Assembly (NCBI RefSeq): GCF_026341775.1
Contig: NZ_JAPEOB010000003.1
Span: 248,001-312,000 of the forward strand
DNA: 64,000 nt
Reading direction: 5' to 3'
Origin: Streptomyces sp. NBC_00654
GTDB taxonomy: Bacteria > Actinomycetota > Actinomycetes > Streptomycetales > Streptomycetaceae
Made by a program: the position numbers and the translations under genes. Positions 34,799 through 44,212 of the stretch are shown here, piece by piece. Positions within the stretch are counted from its first letter, which is position 1. Each line of letters begins with the position of its first letter. Under the pieces are notes generated by a model that saw only the letters and a list, made by a program, of their open reading frames with translations, had not been told where the DNA came from and did no database searches.

Positions 34799-34948
34799 AC
34801 CGCGCAGCCTATTGAAAGCATCCGCTCCCGTCACAGCACAGCGGCCCACACCACCCGCGCGCCGCGCCCGGCCACCTCACCGCCCCGCCACCTCACCGCC
34901 CGCGCGCCCCGCGCGCACGCCCCGCACGCACGCGCCCCGCAGCGGCGC

Positions 34949-36007
34949 TCAGGGGGCCGACGCGTACATCTTCGCGATCACGGCCTCGATGTCGGGCTCC
35001 CGCACCGACAGGTCGACCAGCGGATACCGCTCCGCGATCCGCGCCACCAGCGGGGCGGCCGACATCGACGCGGGGAAGGTCAGCCACTGCCGCGGCCCCT
35101 CCACCTTCACCACCCGCACTCCCGGGACGGAACCCGCGCCCTCGCCCGCCCCATCGCCCTCCGCCGAGCCCGAGTCCAGCTCGATCGGCGGGAGTTCACG
35201 TGCCAGATCGACCACGAGTGTCCGCTCGCTCTCGCCCACCTCATGGAGTCCGGCGAGCGCCCCGTCATACATCAGCCGGCCGTGGTCGATCACCATGACC
35301 CGCTTGCACAGCTGCTCGATATCGGTCAGATCGTGCGTGGTCAGCAGCACGGTGGTGGACCGCTCGGCGTTCAGATCCCGCAGGAACTGCCGGACCTTGG
35401 CCTTGGAGATCACATCGAGGCCGATCGTCGGCTCGTCCAGGTACAGCACCTCGGGATCGTGCAGCAGCGCCGCGGCGATGTCCCCGCGCATCCGCTGCCC
35501 CAGCGAGAGCTGACGTACCGGAACCTCCAACAGCTCGCCCAGATCGAGGAGTTCGACACAGCGGTCCAGGTTCTCCCGGAAGCGCCGGTCCGGGATGCGG
35601 TACATCCGGTGCATCAGCCGGTACGAGTCCCGCAGCGGCAGGTCCCACCACAGCGTGGTGCGCTGCCCGAACACCACGCCGATCCGGTGCGCCAGCCGCG
35701 TACGCTCCCGGGACGGGTCGATGCCCGCGACCCGCAGGCTGCCCCCGCTCGGCGTGAGGATCCCCGTCAGCATCTTGATCGTGGTCGACTTGCCGGCCCC
35801 GTTCGGGCCGATGTACCCGACCATCTCGCCGCGCGACACACGGAAGCTGATCCCGTCGACCGCCCTGACCTCGCGCCGCTCCCGGCGCAGGAAGCCCGTT
35901 CTGCGGCGTACGTCGAAGACCTTCTCGACGCCGTCGAGTGCGATGAAGTCCGCGTCGCCGCCGCTGCGCGTGTCCTTCCCCGTGCCCGTGTCCGTGTCCG
36001 TACCCAT
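34949..36007 (-). CDS. ABC transporter ATP-binding protein
   Basis: 352 residues. Walker A GPNGAGKSTT, Q-loop GVVFGQRTTLWWDLP, signature LSLGQRMRGDIAAAL, Walker B VLYLDEPTIGLD and the switch histidine TTHDLTDIEQL. The N-terminal 20 residues are Gly/Thr/Asp low complexity, and a similar insertion lies at about 285-300. The WWDLP stretch and C-terminal domain are typical of the daunorubicin/'viologen-type' ABC-2 exporters. Two permease genes lie upstream on the same strand, so this is a three-gene exporter operon of unknown substrate. Confidence 0.92.
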   Translation of the reverse strand: MGTDTDTGTGKDTRSGGDADFIALDGVEKVFDVRRRTGFLRRERREVRAVDGISFRVSRGEMVGYIGPNGAGKSTTIKMLTGILTPSGGSLRVAGIDPSRERTRLAHRIGVVFGQRTTLWWDLPLRDSYRLMHRMYRIPDRRFRENLDRCVELLDLGELLEVPVRQLSLGQRMRGDIAAALLHDPEVLYLDEPTIGLDVISKAKVRQFLRDLNAERSTTVLLTTHDLTDIEQLCKRVMVIDHGRLMYDGALAGLHEVGESERTLVVDLARELPPIELDSGSAEGDGAGEGAGSVPGVRVVKVEGPRQWLTFPASMSAAPLVARIAERYPLVDLSVREPDIEAVIAKMYASAP

Positions 36008-36075
36008 GCTCCGTCTCTCCCTCGGCCCTTCGGTCCCTCAGTCCCTCGGTGTCCTGATCCCCCGGATCCGGCCTC

Positions 36076-36999
36076 TCAGCTGCCCGTGCTGCGGTACGCG
36101 CGCAGCCCCGCCCGCCACGCCAGCCCGGCCAGTACCCAGCACAGCGCCGCCACCACCGGTGGCAGGAACGCCACCCAGCGCGGCAGGTCCAGCGGGTACT
36201 CCCGGCCCAGCACATACAGCGCGGGCAGCCAGCTGACGAAGGCCAGCGGCACCACGAACGTGACCCCGCGCACCAGGTCCTTCGCGAAGACCGTCGGCGG
36301 GTACTGGAGCAGCGTGGTCCCCCCGTACGTGAAGGAGTTCTGCACCTCGGAGGCGTCCTGCGCGAAGAACTGGAACGCCGCCCCCGCCGCGAACACCGCA
36401 CCGAAGATCGCCGCCCCGCTCAGCACCATCAGTGGCAGCATCACCACCTTCAGCGGCGTCCACGCGATGTCCAGCGACACCAGCGCGTACCCGAGCACCA
36501 GCAGCCCCTGGGTGACCCGCCCCAGCCGGCGCAGCGCGAACCGGTCCGCCGCCACCTGGGCCAGTACCGGGACCGGGCGCACCAGCAGGATGTCCAGCGT
36601 CCCGTCCCGCACCCGCCTGCCCAGCCGGTCCATCGACCCCAGTGTCAGATCGGCCAGCCCGAACGCGGTCGCCGCCGATCCGTACAGCAGGGCGATCTCG
36701 GGCAGCGAGTAGCCGCCCAGCGCGTCGATGTGCGAGAACATCATCATGAGGGCGACGAAGTCGAACGCCGTCACCGCGAAGTTCCCGAACGTCGTCATCA
36801 CGAACGAGGCGCGGTACGCCATCGTCGAGCGCAGCCACATCGCCACGATCAGCCCGTACGCCCGGAGTCCGTCGGCCACCACCCGGGCCCGCCCCGCGAA
36901 GCCGGTCGAGGACCCGCCCGGGAACGCCTCCCGCGTCTCCCGCCACGCGGCCCCGTCCGGCTCCGTCCCGGAATCCTCGGCCACCGCCGTATCAGCCAC
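36076..36999 (-). CDS. ABC-2 family permease
   Basis: 307 residues with six predicted membrane helices after a polar N-terminus. The DUF990-type pattern is seen in LGSMDRLGRRVRDGTLDILLVRPV and VFAKDLVRGVTFVVPLAF. The GTG start overlaps the end of the preceding permease by 8 nt (its stop lies inside the first codons), showing coupling. With the neighbouring permease it should form the membrane channel for the ATPase downstream. Confidence 0.88.
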   Translation of the reverse strand: MADTAVAEDSGTEPDGAAWRETREAFPGGSSTGFAGRARVVADGLRAYGLIVAMWLRSTMAYRASFVMTTFGNFAVTAFDFVALMMMFSHIDALGGYSLPEIALLYGSAATAFGLADLTLGSMDRLGRRVRDGTLDILLVRPVPVLAQVAADRFALRRLGRVTQGLLVLGYALVSLDIAWTPLKVVMLPLMVLSGAAIFGAVFAAGAAFQFFAQDASEVQNSFTYGGTTLLQYPPTVFAKDLVRGVTFVVPLAFVSWLPALYVLGREYPLDLPRWVAFLPPVVAALCWVLAGLAWRAGLRAYRSTGS

Positions 37000-37792
37000 C
37001 CTGAACCACCACCCTCCTGGTCGCCACGGTCTGTACCAGCCGGCCCGCGCCCAGCAGGGCCACCGCCCAGCCGGCCTGGAAGGCGTACGCCCGCAGCAGC
37101 TCCCACCCCTGGTGCTTGCCGAGGAACACATCGGCGGGCACCTGGAGCAGCGAGGACCAGGGCAACGCCCGCGCCACCTCGCCCAGCACCCCGGGGAACA
37201 GGTTCAGCGGCAGCAGCATCCCCGAGAAGAACAGCCCCATCAGCCAGGCGACCTGCATCGCGCCCGCCCCGTCCATCAGCCAGAACGCCGACAGCGCGAC
37301 CAGGAAGCGCACGGCGAAGCTGACCACCACACCGAGCGCCACCGAGACGAGGAACGCCAGCCAGGTCCACGGCGAGGAGGGCAGGGCCAGATCGAAGGCG
37401 AGCGCGCCCAGTGCCATCGGGACGATGCCGCGCCCCAGCAGATGGAACGCCGCCCGGCCCACGTCACCCGCCAGCCACCACAGCTGGAGGTCGGCGGGCC
37501 GGTACAGGTCGACGGCGATGTCGCCGGTACGGATGCGCTCCATCAGCTCGTCCTCGAAGCCGCCGCCCATCATGGAGCAGGTCATGAGCAGCGCCTGTCC
37601 CAGCCACACGTAGGTCAGCGCCTGCGAGGTGTCGTAGCCGCCGAGCTGCGGGCGCTCGTCCCACAGCGCCACATAGACGTACGCCATGATGAAACCGAAG
37701 ACGGTGTTGGTGAACACACCCGCCGCCGTCGCCATCCGGTAGGTGGCATGGCGCCGGAAACCACCGGCCGCCACCACCGCGTAGAGCCGCAC
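36992..37792 (-). CDS. ABC-2 family permease
   Basis: 266 residues, about six membrane helices. It starts VRLYAVVAAGGFRRHATYR with GGGGGAGAC just upstream, which fits better than an open extension of eight codons. The motif ERIRTGDIAVDLYRPADLQLWW matches the ABC-2/DUF990 family of the partner permease. First gene of the exporter operon, 178 bp from the divergent penicillin-binding protein gene. Confidence 0.88.
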   Translation of the reverse strand: MRLYAVVAAGGFRRHATYRMATAAGVFTNTVFGFIMAYVYVALWDERPQLGGYDTSQALTYVWLGQALLMTCSMMGGGFEDELMERIRTGDIAVDLYRPADLQLWWLAGDVGRAAFHLLGRGIVPMALGALAFDLALPSSPWTWLAFLVSVALGVVVSFAVRFLVALSAFWLMDGAGAMQVAWLMGLFFSGMLLPLNLFPGVLGEVARALPWSSLLQVPADVFLGKHQGWELLRAYAFQAGWAVALLGAGRLVQTVATRRVVVQGG

Positions 37793-37970
37793 GTCTCCCC
37801 CATTCCCCGCCGCCACCGGGCTCCGGCACCAAAGCGCACGACCCTAGTGGAGCGCGGGCGAGGGACGCGACCGCTTTTCCCGTGCCCCCTCCTGAAGGAT
37901 GATCCGATGGTTTCCTGGCGAAACGGGCACTATTGGGAGAACCGACCGCGCCCGAGGAGTCACCACCGAC

Positions 37971-40373
37971 ATGAACGACGACCCGCAGAACTGGGCCCCG
38001 CGCGACCACACAGCCGCCGCGGCCACGCCCGGTGAGGGCGCCGACGGCAGTGGTGCGCCGGGCGCGAAGGGCAGGAAGGGGCGCACGAAGCGCCCCAAGA
38101 GGACCGGCTGGCGCCGCATCATCCCCACCTGGCGCATGGTCCTCGGCACCGTACTCGGCATCGCCCTGCTGCTCGTCGGCGGCTTCGTCGCCGGGTACCA
38201 GATCGTCGACATCCCGGCCGCCAACGCGAGCGCCACCGCGCAGTCCAATGTCTACCTCTACAAGGACGGCAGCGTCATCGCCCGCGACGGCGAGGTCAAC
38301 CGGGAGAACATCCAGCTCTCACAGGTCCCCCTCACCGTCCAGCACGCCGTGCTCGCCGCCGAGGACCGCGACTTCTACTCCGAGCGGGCCGTGGACGTGA
38401 AGGCGATGATCCGCGCCGCCTGGAACACGCTCACCGGGAAGGGCAAGCAGGGCGGCTCGACCATCACGCAGCAGTACGTCAAGAACTACTACCTCGGCCA
38501 GGAACAGACCGTCGTCCGCAAGGCCAAGGAGTTCTTCATCGCGGTCAAGCTCAACCGCGAGGAGAGCAAGGACGAGATCTTCGAGGGCTACCTCAACACC
38601 AGCTACTTCGGCCGCAACGCCTACGGCATCCAGGCCGCCGCCCAGGCGTACTACAGCAAGAACGTCGAGGAGCTCACCACCGCCGAGGGGGCCTATCTCG
38701 CCTCGCTGCTGAACGCCCCCAGCGCGTACGACGTGGTCGTCCACCCCGAGAACAAGGGCGCCGCCCTCGCCCGCTGGAACTACGTCCTGAACGGCATGGT
38801 CAAGGAGGACTGGCTCGGCGCCGCCGAACGCGCGGCGACCGAATTCCCCGTACCCGGCAAGGCCAAGCCCGCCACCGGGCTCTCCGGACAGCGCGGCTAT
38901 CTCGTCCAGGCCGTCGAGGACTACCTCACCGGCAACAGGATCATCGACGAGAAGACCCTCGCGACCGGCGGCTACCGCATCACGACCACGCTGGAGAAGA
39001 AGAAGCAGGACGCGTTGGTCAAGGCCGTCGACACCCAGGTGATGGCCAAGACCAGCGACGAACGGCCCGCCGACCGGAACGTCCGCGTCGGCGGCGCCTC
39101 CATCGACCCCGGCACCGGCGAGGTCGTCGCCATGTACGGCGGCATCGACTACACCAAGCAGTACGTCAACAACGCCACCCGCCGCGACTACCAGGTCGGC
39201 TCCACCTTCAAGCCGTTCGTCTTCACCTCCGCCGTCGCCAACGGCTCCACCACCCTCGACGGGCGGCGCATCACCCCCAACACCGTCTACGACGGCACCA
39301 ACAAGCGCACCGTCCAGGGCCGCGACGGCTCCACCGGTTACGCCCCGGCCAACGAGGACGACGTCAGCTACGGCCCCGTCACCGTCCGCACGGCCACCGA
39401 CAAGTCCATCAACGCCGTCTACGCGCAGATGGCCCAGGACGTCGGCCCCGGCAAGGTCAAGGACACCGCCGTCGCCCTCGGCATCCCCGAGAACACCCCC
39501 GACCTCACCGCGTCCCCCTCCATCGCGCTGGGCCCCGCGACCGCCAGCGTCCTCGACATGACCGAGGCGTACGCCACCCTGGCCAACCACGGCAAGCACG
39601 GCGCGTACACCCTCGTCGCCAAGGTCAGCAAGGACGGCGAGGAGGTCGCCCTCCCCGGCCGGAACACCGAGCGGACCGTCTCCCGCGAGGCCGCCGACAC
39701 CACCACCTCGATCCTCCGGAGCGTCGTCGAAGGCGGCACCGGCACCGCCGCCCAGGCCGCGGGCCGCCCCGCCGCGGGCAAGACCGGAACCGCCGAGGAG
39801 GACAAGGCCGCCTGGTTCGCCGGATACACCCCCGACCTCGCGACCGTGGTCGCGGTCATGGGCCAGGACCCCGACACGGGCGCGCAGAAGCCGCTCTACG
39901 GCGCGCTGGGACTGCCCCGCGTCAACGGCGGCGGCGCCCCCGCCGCGACCTGGGCCGCCTACACGGAGGCCGCCCTGCGCTCCTCGGACGCGGCGGAATT
40001 CGACCTCGACCTGGAGCCCGGCGCGGCGGAGACCGTCCCGCCCACCGAGGAGGACCCGGGCACCACCGAACCGGCCGAGCCGAGCGACACCCCGTCCAGC
40101 ACGCCTCCGAGCAGCCCCCCGAGCAGTACTCCCACCACCCCCGGCCCGACCGACGGCGGTACGGACACGGGCGGTACGGACACCGGCGGCACCACGGGCG
40201 GGACCGACGGAGGCACGGACACCGGCGGCCAGAGCGACGGCGGAACCGGGGGCGACGGCGGCACGGGAGGCACCGGCGGCGGGACGGACGGCGGCACCGG
40301 CACCACAGGCGGTGACGGGGGCGGTGACGGGGGCTTCACGGAAGGCGCCCAGGGCCCCCGTGCGCGCGGCTGA
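37971..40373 (+). CDS. Class A penicillin-binding protein (bifunctional)
   Basis: 800 residues. Cytoplasmic basic N-terminus, one membrane helix at about 55-76, then a family 51 glycosyltransferase domain (E131DRDFY; GGSTITQQ at 161-168). The transpeptidase has STFKP (S411 nucleophile), TDKSINAVY (SxN) and KTGTAEE (K604). The last ~130 residues are Thr/Gly/Asp/Ser-rich low complexity ending GFTEGAQGPRARG, probably extending through the wall. It polymerises and cross-links peptidoglycan outside the membrane. GAGGAG lies 12 nt before the ATG. Confidence 0.93.
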   Translation: MNDDPQNWAPRDHTAAAATPGEGADGSGAPGAKGRKGRTKRPKRTGWRRIIPTWRMVLGTVLGIALLLVGGFVAGYQIVDIPAANASATAQSNVYLYKDGSVIARDGEVNRENIQLSQVPLTVQHAVLAAEDRDFYSERAVDVKAMIRAAWNTLTGKGKQGGSTITQQYVKNYYLGQEQTVVRKAKEFFIAVKLNREESKDEIFEGYLNTSYFGRNAYGIQAAAQAYYSKNVEELTTAEGAYLASLLNAPSAYDVVVHPENKGAALARWNYVLNGMVKEDWLGAAERAATEFPVPGKAKPATGLSGQRGYLVQAVEDYLTGNRIIDEKTLATGGYRITTTLEKKKQDALVKAVDTQVMAKTSDERPADRNVRVGGASIDPGTGEVVAMYGGIDYTKQYVNNATRRDYQVGSTFKPFVFTSAVANGSTTLDGRRITPNTVYDGTNKRTVQGRDGSTGYAPANEDDVSYGPVTVRTATDKSINAVYAQMAQDVGPGKVKDTAVALGIPENTPDLTASPSIALGPATASVLDMTEAYATLANHGKHGAYTLVAKVSKDGEEVALPGRNTERTVSREAADTTTSILRSVVEGGTGTAAQAAGRPAAGKTGTAEEDKAAWFAGYTPDLATVVAVMGQDPDTGAQKPLYGALGLPRVNGGGAPAATWAAYTEAALRSSDAAEFDLDLEPGAAETVPPTEEDPGTTEPAEPSDTPSSTPPSSPPSSTPTTPGPTDGGTDTGGTDTGGTTGGTDGGTDTGGQSDGGTGGDGGTGGTGGGTDGGTGTTGGDGGGDGGFTEGAQGPRARG

Positions 40374-40456
40374 CCACGCGTACGGGGGCCCCGGGCGCCG
40401 CCCGGGGGTTTCCCCTCGGAGAGATCCCCCCGGAGAGATCCCCGGGCTTCCCGGGC

Positions 40457-40777
40457 TCAGTGCCCGGAGGTCGCCTTCAGCCCCACCACGGCGACCAGCA
40501 GCAGACACACGAAGAAGATCCGGGCGGCCGTCACCGGCTCATTGAGGATCACCATGCCGAGGACCGCGGCCCCGGCCGCGCCGATACCGACCCAGACGCC
40601 GTACGCCGTACCGATCGGCAGCGTCTTCGCCGCATGGGACAGCAACACCATGCTCGCGACGATCCCGAGGCCGGTGAACACGCTCGGCCACAGCCGGGTG
40701 AACCCCTCGGTGTACTTCATTCCGATCGACCAGCCCACTTCGAGCAGACCGGCGACGATCAGCAGAACCCAGGCCAT
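40457..40777 (-). CDS. sugE: SMR-family guanidinium exporter (Gdx/SugE)
   Basis: 106 residues with four membrane helices. Family marks: AWVLLIVAGLLEVGWSIGMKYTEG with the essential membrane glutamate (E13), then LPIGTAYGVWVGIGAAGAAVLGM. The GVWVGIG and KTLPIGTAY patterns are those of the SugE/Gdx branch rather than EmrE. A guanidine-III riboswitch lies 36 bp before the start, which supports guanidinium export as the true function. Confidence 0.92.
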   Translation of the reverse strand: MAWVLLIVAGLLEVGWSIGMKYTEGFTRLWPSVFTGLGIVASMVLLSHAAKTLPIGTAYGVWVGIGAAGAAVLGMVILNEPVTAARIFFVCLLLVAVVGLKATSGH

Positions 40778-40813
40778 GACGGCACCTCCGACGAGAACTC
40801 GTGAACAACGGGT

Positions 40814-40853
40814 GCGTCGTCTTTTCCAGCCCGGTACGGCGCGTCTCGTCGGG
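40814..40853 (-). ncRNA. Guanidine-III (ykkC-III) riboswitch
   Basis: Read on the minus strand, the 40-nt element begins CCCGACGAGACGCGCCGTAC and ends in AAAAGACGACGC. It fits the compact guanidine-III aptamer pattern: GACGAG...GCGCCGUACC..GG....GAC.GCGC, a pseudoknot that closes over the following leader. It is directly upstream of the SMR gene. Ligand binding is expected to raise expression of the exporter. Confidence 0.85.
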
Positions 40854-40876
40854 GTCCCCCCACCGTAGCAAAGAAC

Positions 40877-40916
40877 GCGCAAAGGCCTGGTGACACCGGT
40901 CACCAGGCCTTTGCGC
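40877..40916. terminator. Terminator hairpin, perfect 18-bp arms
   Basis: Arms 40877-40894 and 40899-40916 with a 4-base loop. It ends transcription of the leftward GroES-like gene before the riboswitch of the SMR gene. Confidence 0.85.
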
Positions 40917-40950
40917 ACATCGTGCGGGGGGGGCGTGCCGCGGACGCGGG

Positions 40951-41292
40951 CTACAGATACAGCCCGGTCGAATCCACCGAACCCTCGAACCGGTCCGCGG
41001 CCACGGCGTGCAGGTCGCGCTCCCGCATCAGTACGTACGCCACACCCCGCACCTCGACCTCGGCGCGGTCCTCGGGGTCGTACAGCACCCGGTCCCCCGG
41101 CTCGACCGTCCGTACGTTCTGTCCGACCGCGACCACCACGGCCCACGCCAGACGCCGGCCCACCGCCGCCGTCGCCGGAATGAGGATGCCGCCGCCGGAG
41201 CGCCGTTCGCCCTCGGGCGTATCGGTCCGCACCAGCACGCGATCGTGCAGCATACGGATGGGCAGCTTGTCGTCGTGGGTGTTGTCGCTCAC
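40951..41292 (-). CDS. GroES-family co-chaperone-like protein
   Basis: 113 residues. IRMLHDRVLVRTDTPEGERRSGGGILIPATA matches the chaperonin-10 fold, with the mobile loop region and the later VEPGDRVLYDPEDRAEVEV. It is longer and less canonical than GroES and has no GroEL beside it. A solitary Cpn10-like protein of this kind is common in streptomycetes. Its partner is not evident. Confidence 0.85.
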   Translation of the reverse strand: MSDNTHDDKLPIRMLHDRVLVRTDTPEGERRSGGGILIPATAAVGRRLAWAVVVAVGQNVRTVEPGDRVLYDPEDRAEVEVRGVAYVLMRERDLHAVAADRFEGSVDSTGLYL

Positions 41293-41345
41293 GACCCGAA
41301 ACCTACCTGCCCCGCACGGATCCGCACGCCTCCGGGGTCCGCCCG

Positions 41346-41666
41346 TTACTTCTTCCCGCGCCGCGACGACACGGCGAGCAGCCCGACCACACCGACGACC
41401 AGCAGCGCCGCCGGGATCACCCGCTCCAGACGCGGCGTACCGTCCTGCGACACGAACTGGGCCTTCACGTCCGACACCGACCGGTTCACCGCGACGAACG
41501 CGCGGCCCGCCGTCCGGTCGACCGACTGGGCCACCTTGGCCTTCGCGTCGCCGATGATCGTCTTCGGGTGCACCCGCACCCCGATCTCGTCGAGCACCAC
41601 CGCGAGCTGCTCACGCCTGCTGATGATGTCCGCCTCGATCTGCGCAGGGCTCCTGGCATCCGACAC
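41346..41666 (-). CDS. DUF3618 membrane protein
   Basis: 106 residues. The DUF3618 motif is RSPAQIEADIISRREQLAVVLDEIGVRVHPKTI, and the C-terminus has one membrane helix (VIPAALLVVGVVGLLAV) followed by RRGKK. The topology suggests a cytoplasmic helix pair anchored to the membrane. It diverges from bcp. Confidence 0.88.
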   Translation of the reverse strand: MSDARSPAQIEADIISRREQLAVVLDEIGVRVHPKTIIGDAKAKVAQSVDRTAGRAFVAVNRSVSDVKAQFVSQDGTPRLERVIPAALLVVGVVGLLAVSSRRGKK

Positions 41667-41794
41667 TGCGCCGCCTCCGTGGTCCTCGTCCGGTAAACCT
41701 TCATCGACAGTCTGTCAGCTCGACCGCCCGCACACCCGGCGGCACCCCTATTACGCTCGGTCCCGTACACCCCACGTGCCACCTGAGGAGAACC

Positions 41795-42262
41795 ATGAGC
41801 GAGCGACTCCAGCCCGGCGACACCGCCCCCGCCTTCACGCTCCCCGACGCCGACGGCAACGAGATCTCGCTCGCGGACCACCAGGGCCGCAAGGTCATCG
41901 TGTACTTCTACCCGGCCGCCCTGACCCCCGGCTGCACCAAGCAGGCCTGCGATTTCACCGACAATCTGGACCTTCTGGCCGAGGCCGGATACGACGTCAT
42001 CGGTGTCTCCCCCGACAAGCCGGAGAAGCTCGCGAAGTTCCGTGAGAAGGAGAACCTCAAGGTCACCCTGGTCGGCGACCCGTCCAAGGAGACCCTTGAG
42101 GCGTACGGCGCCTTCGGCGAGAAGAAGCTCTACGGCAAAGTGGTGACGGGCGTCATCCGCTCGACCGTCGTCGTCGACGAGCAGGGCAAGGTCGAGCACG
42201 CCTTCTACAACGTCAAGGCGACCGGCCATGTAGCCAAGATCATCAGGGATCTGGGCATCTGA
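41795..42262 (+). CDS. bcp: Thioredoxin-dependent thiol peroxidase (Bcp/PrxQ)
   Basis: 155 residues. The peroxidatic cysteine sits in YPAALTPGCTKQACDF with a resolving cysteine five residues on, the atypical 2-Cys PrxQ pattern. It reduces hydroperoxides with electrons from thioredoxin in the cytoplasm. GAGGAG precedes the ATG. Confidence 0.93.
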   Translation: MSERLQPGDTAPAFTLPDADGNEISLADHQGRKVIVYFYPAALTPGCTKQACDFTDNLDLLAEAGYDVIGVSPDKPEKLAKFREKENLKVTLVGDPSKETLEAYGAFGEKKLYGKVVTGVIRSTVVVDEQGKVEHAFYNVKATGHVAKIIRDLGI

Positions 42263-42416
42263 GACCGCCGCCGGCCGGTCCGGACCCGCGTGGACCCGGC
42301 CTCACAATGGCCGGGAACATGTGAGGGACATCGCAATCGGCCACTGATTCGGTTTGCAGCCGCCATGTCCGCGCAGAAGCCTTTCCTGGAACACCCTCCG
42401 AGGAAAGGACCCGGCC

Positions 42417-43913
42417 ATGGCGGCCTCCGACCCCCAGCAGGCGGCCGACCCCGATGCGGTCAAACGTCACCCCGCGCTCTTCCGGGCCGCCCGCAAGCGC
42501 CGGAATCCCAGGCTCCGCCGGACCGACATCACGGTCACCGACGACCAGGCGGTCAAGCGCGCGGTGAAAGCGGCCTCGCTCGGGAACGCCATGGAGTGGT
42601 TCGACTTCGGCATCTACTCCTATCTGGCCGTGACCATCGGGCATGTCTTCTTCCCGTCCGGGAACGACACCACCCAGCTGCTCTCGTCCTTCGCGACCTT
42701 CGCCGTGGCCTTCCTCGTTCGGCCACTCGGGGGAATGTTCTTCGGGCCCATGGGCGACAAGGTCGGCCGGAAAAAGGTCCTCGCCCTCACCATGATCCTG
42801 ATGGCGGTCGGCACCTTCGCGATCGGCCTCATCCCCTCCCACGGCACGATCGGCCTCTGGGCCCCCGCCCTGCTGATCTTCTTCCGGATGCTCCAGGGCT
42901 TCTCGACCGGCGGTGAGTACGGCGGTGCCTCGACCTTCATCGCGGAGTACGCCCCCGACAAGCGGCGCGGCTTCTTCGGCAGCTTCCTCGAATTCGGCAC
43001 CCTCGCCGGCTACGTCGGCGCCGCGGGTCTGGTGACCGCGCTGTACGCGCTGCTGGACACCGCCCAGATGGAGTCCTGGGGCTGGCGCATCCCGTTCCTC
43101 GTCGCGGGCCCGCTCGGTCTGGTCGGCCTCTATCTGCGGCTGCGGCTCGACGAGACCCCGGCCTTCCAGAAGCTGGAGGGCGGCACCGCCCACGCGAGCG
43201 AGGCGGCGGACGGCGTCGAGTCCACCGCCAAGGGCGACCTCGCCAAGATCTTCCGGCAGTACTGGCCGACGCTGATCCTCTGCATCTGCCTGGTCGGCGC
43301 GTACAACATCACCGATTACATGCTGCTGTCGTACATGCCGACGTACCTCTCCGACGAGCTCGGCTACAGCGAGACCCACGGGCTGCTGATCCTGCTCGCC
43401 GTGATGGTCTTCCTGATGCTGATCATCAGCCGGGTCGGCAAGCTCTCCGACCGTTTCGGCCGCAAGCCGCTGCTGATGACCGGCATGCTCGGCTTCCTCT
43501 TCCTCTCCCTGCCGTCGTTCCTCCTGATCCGTCAGGGAAGCATCCCCGCCATCACGATCGGGATGCTGCTGCTGGGCCTGTCCCTGGTCTGCATGCTCGG
43601 CACGATGTCCGCGGCGCTGCCCGCCCTGTTCCCCACGCACGTCCGCTACGGCTCGCTGTCGGTGGGCTACAACCTCTCCGCGTCGATCTTCGGCGGCACG
43701 ACCCCCCTGGTGATCACCGCTCTGATCAGCTGGAGCGGCTCGAACCTGATGCCCGCGTACTACGCGATGGCCGCCGCCCTGGCCGGAGTGATCGCCGTGG
43801 CCTGCATGAAGGAAACGGCCCAGCAGCCGCTGGCCGGCTCCCCGCCCTCGGTGGAGACGGAGGCGGAGGCCGCGGAGATCTGCGCGGCCCAGTCGCCGGA
43901 TCCGAAGTTCTGA
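42417..43913 (+). CDS. MFS transporter, metabolite:H+ symporter (ProP-like)
   Basis: 498 residues, 12 membrane helices. The MHS-family start is AMEWFDFGIYSYLAVTIGHVFFP, then RPLGGMFFGPMGDKVGRKKVL and GFSTGGEYGGASTFIAEYAP. These match ProP-like osmoprotectant or organic acid symporters. A polar N-terminal extension (about 60 residues) precedes helix 1 and a short insertion (ASEAADGVESTAKG) lies in the central loop. AAAGGA precedes the ATG. Uptake of proline/betaine or a dicarboxylate is likely; the substrate is not certain. Confidence 0.88.
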   Translation: MAASDPQQAADPDAVKRHPALFRAARKRRNPRLRRTDITVTDDQAVKRAVKAASLGNAMEWFDFGIYSYLAVTIGHVFFPSGNDTTQLLSSFATFAVAFLVRPLGGMFFGPMGDKVGRKKVLALTMILMAVGTFAIGLIPSHGTIGLWAPALLIFFRMLQGFSTGGEYGGASTFIAEYAPDKRRGFFGSFLEFGTLAGYVGAAGLVTALYALLDTAQMESWGWRIPFLVAGPLGLVGLYLRLRLDETPAFQKLEGGTAHASEAADGVESTAKGDLAKIFRQYWPTLILCICLVGAYNITDYMLLSYMPTYLSDELGYSETHGLLILLAVMVFLMLIISRVGKLSDRFGRKPLLMTGMLGFLFLSLPSFLLIRQGSIPAITIGMLLLGLSLVCMLGTMSAALPALFPTHVRYGSLSVGYNLSASIFGGTTPLVITALISWSGSNLMPAYYAMAAALAGVIAVACMKETAQQPLAGSPPSVETEAEAAEICAAQSPDPKF

Positions 43914-44063
43914 CGTCGCCCCCGGGACCGTACCCGCACGCGTGGCGGACCCCAACCGCCGCGCGTTCACCCGGACATGGTCCTGAGGTCGGCGCCCTGC
44001 CGGTCCGCGGGTGCCGCTATTGCCCGGGGCTCCGCCCGCGTCCCCTTGTAGACTGCCCCGGAC

Positions 44064-44147
44064 GCGCGAGTGCTGGAATTGGTGAGACAGGCTGGTTTTA
44101 GGTACCAGTGCCCTAGCGGCGTGAGGGTTCGAGTCCCTCCTCGCGCA
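44064..44147 (+). tRNA. tRNA-Leu (anticodon UAG)
   Basis: 84 nt with the acceptor stem gcgcgag/ctcgcgc, D-arm, anticodon stem ctggt/accag enclosing tttaggt (anticodon TAG), a long variable arm typical of tRNA-Leu and the T-arm ggttcgagtcc. The 3' CCA is not encoded. Confidence 0.95.
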
Positions 44148-44212
44148 CCTTCGTCACCGGCCCGGCCCGCCTTTCACGGCGGACCGGGCCGGTCGCGTTC
44201 ACGGCGGGGCGG

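Noticed and set aside
38319..40508. 729-codon minus-strand frame
   Set aside because: Antisense of the penicillin-binding protein; no domains.
44064..44147. tRNA-Leu as an integration site for a mobile element
   Set aside because: No integrase, no direct repeat of the tRNA 3' end and no compositional break next to it.
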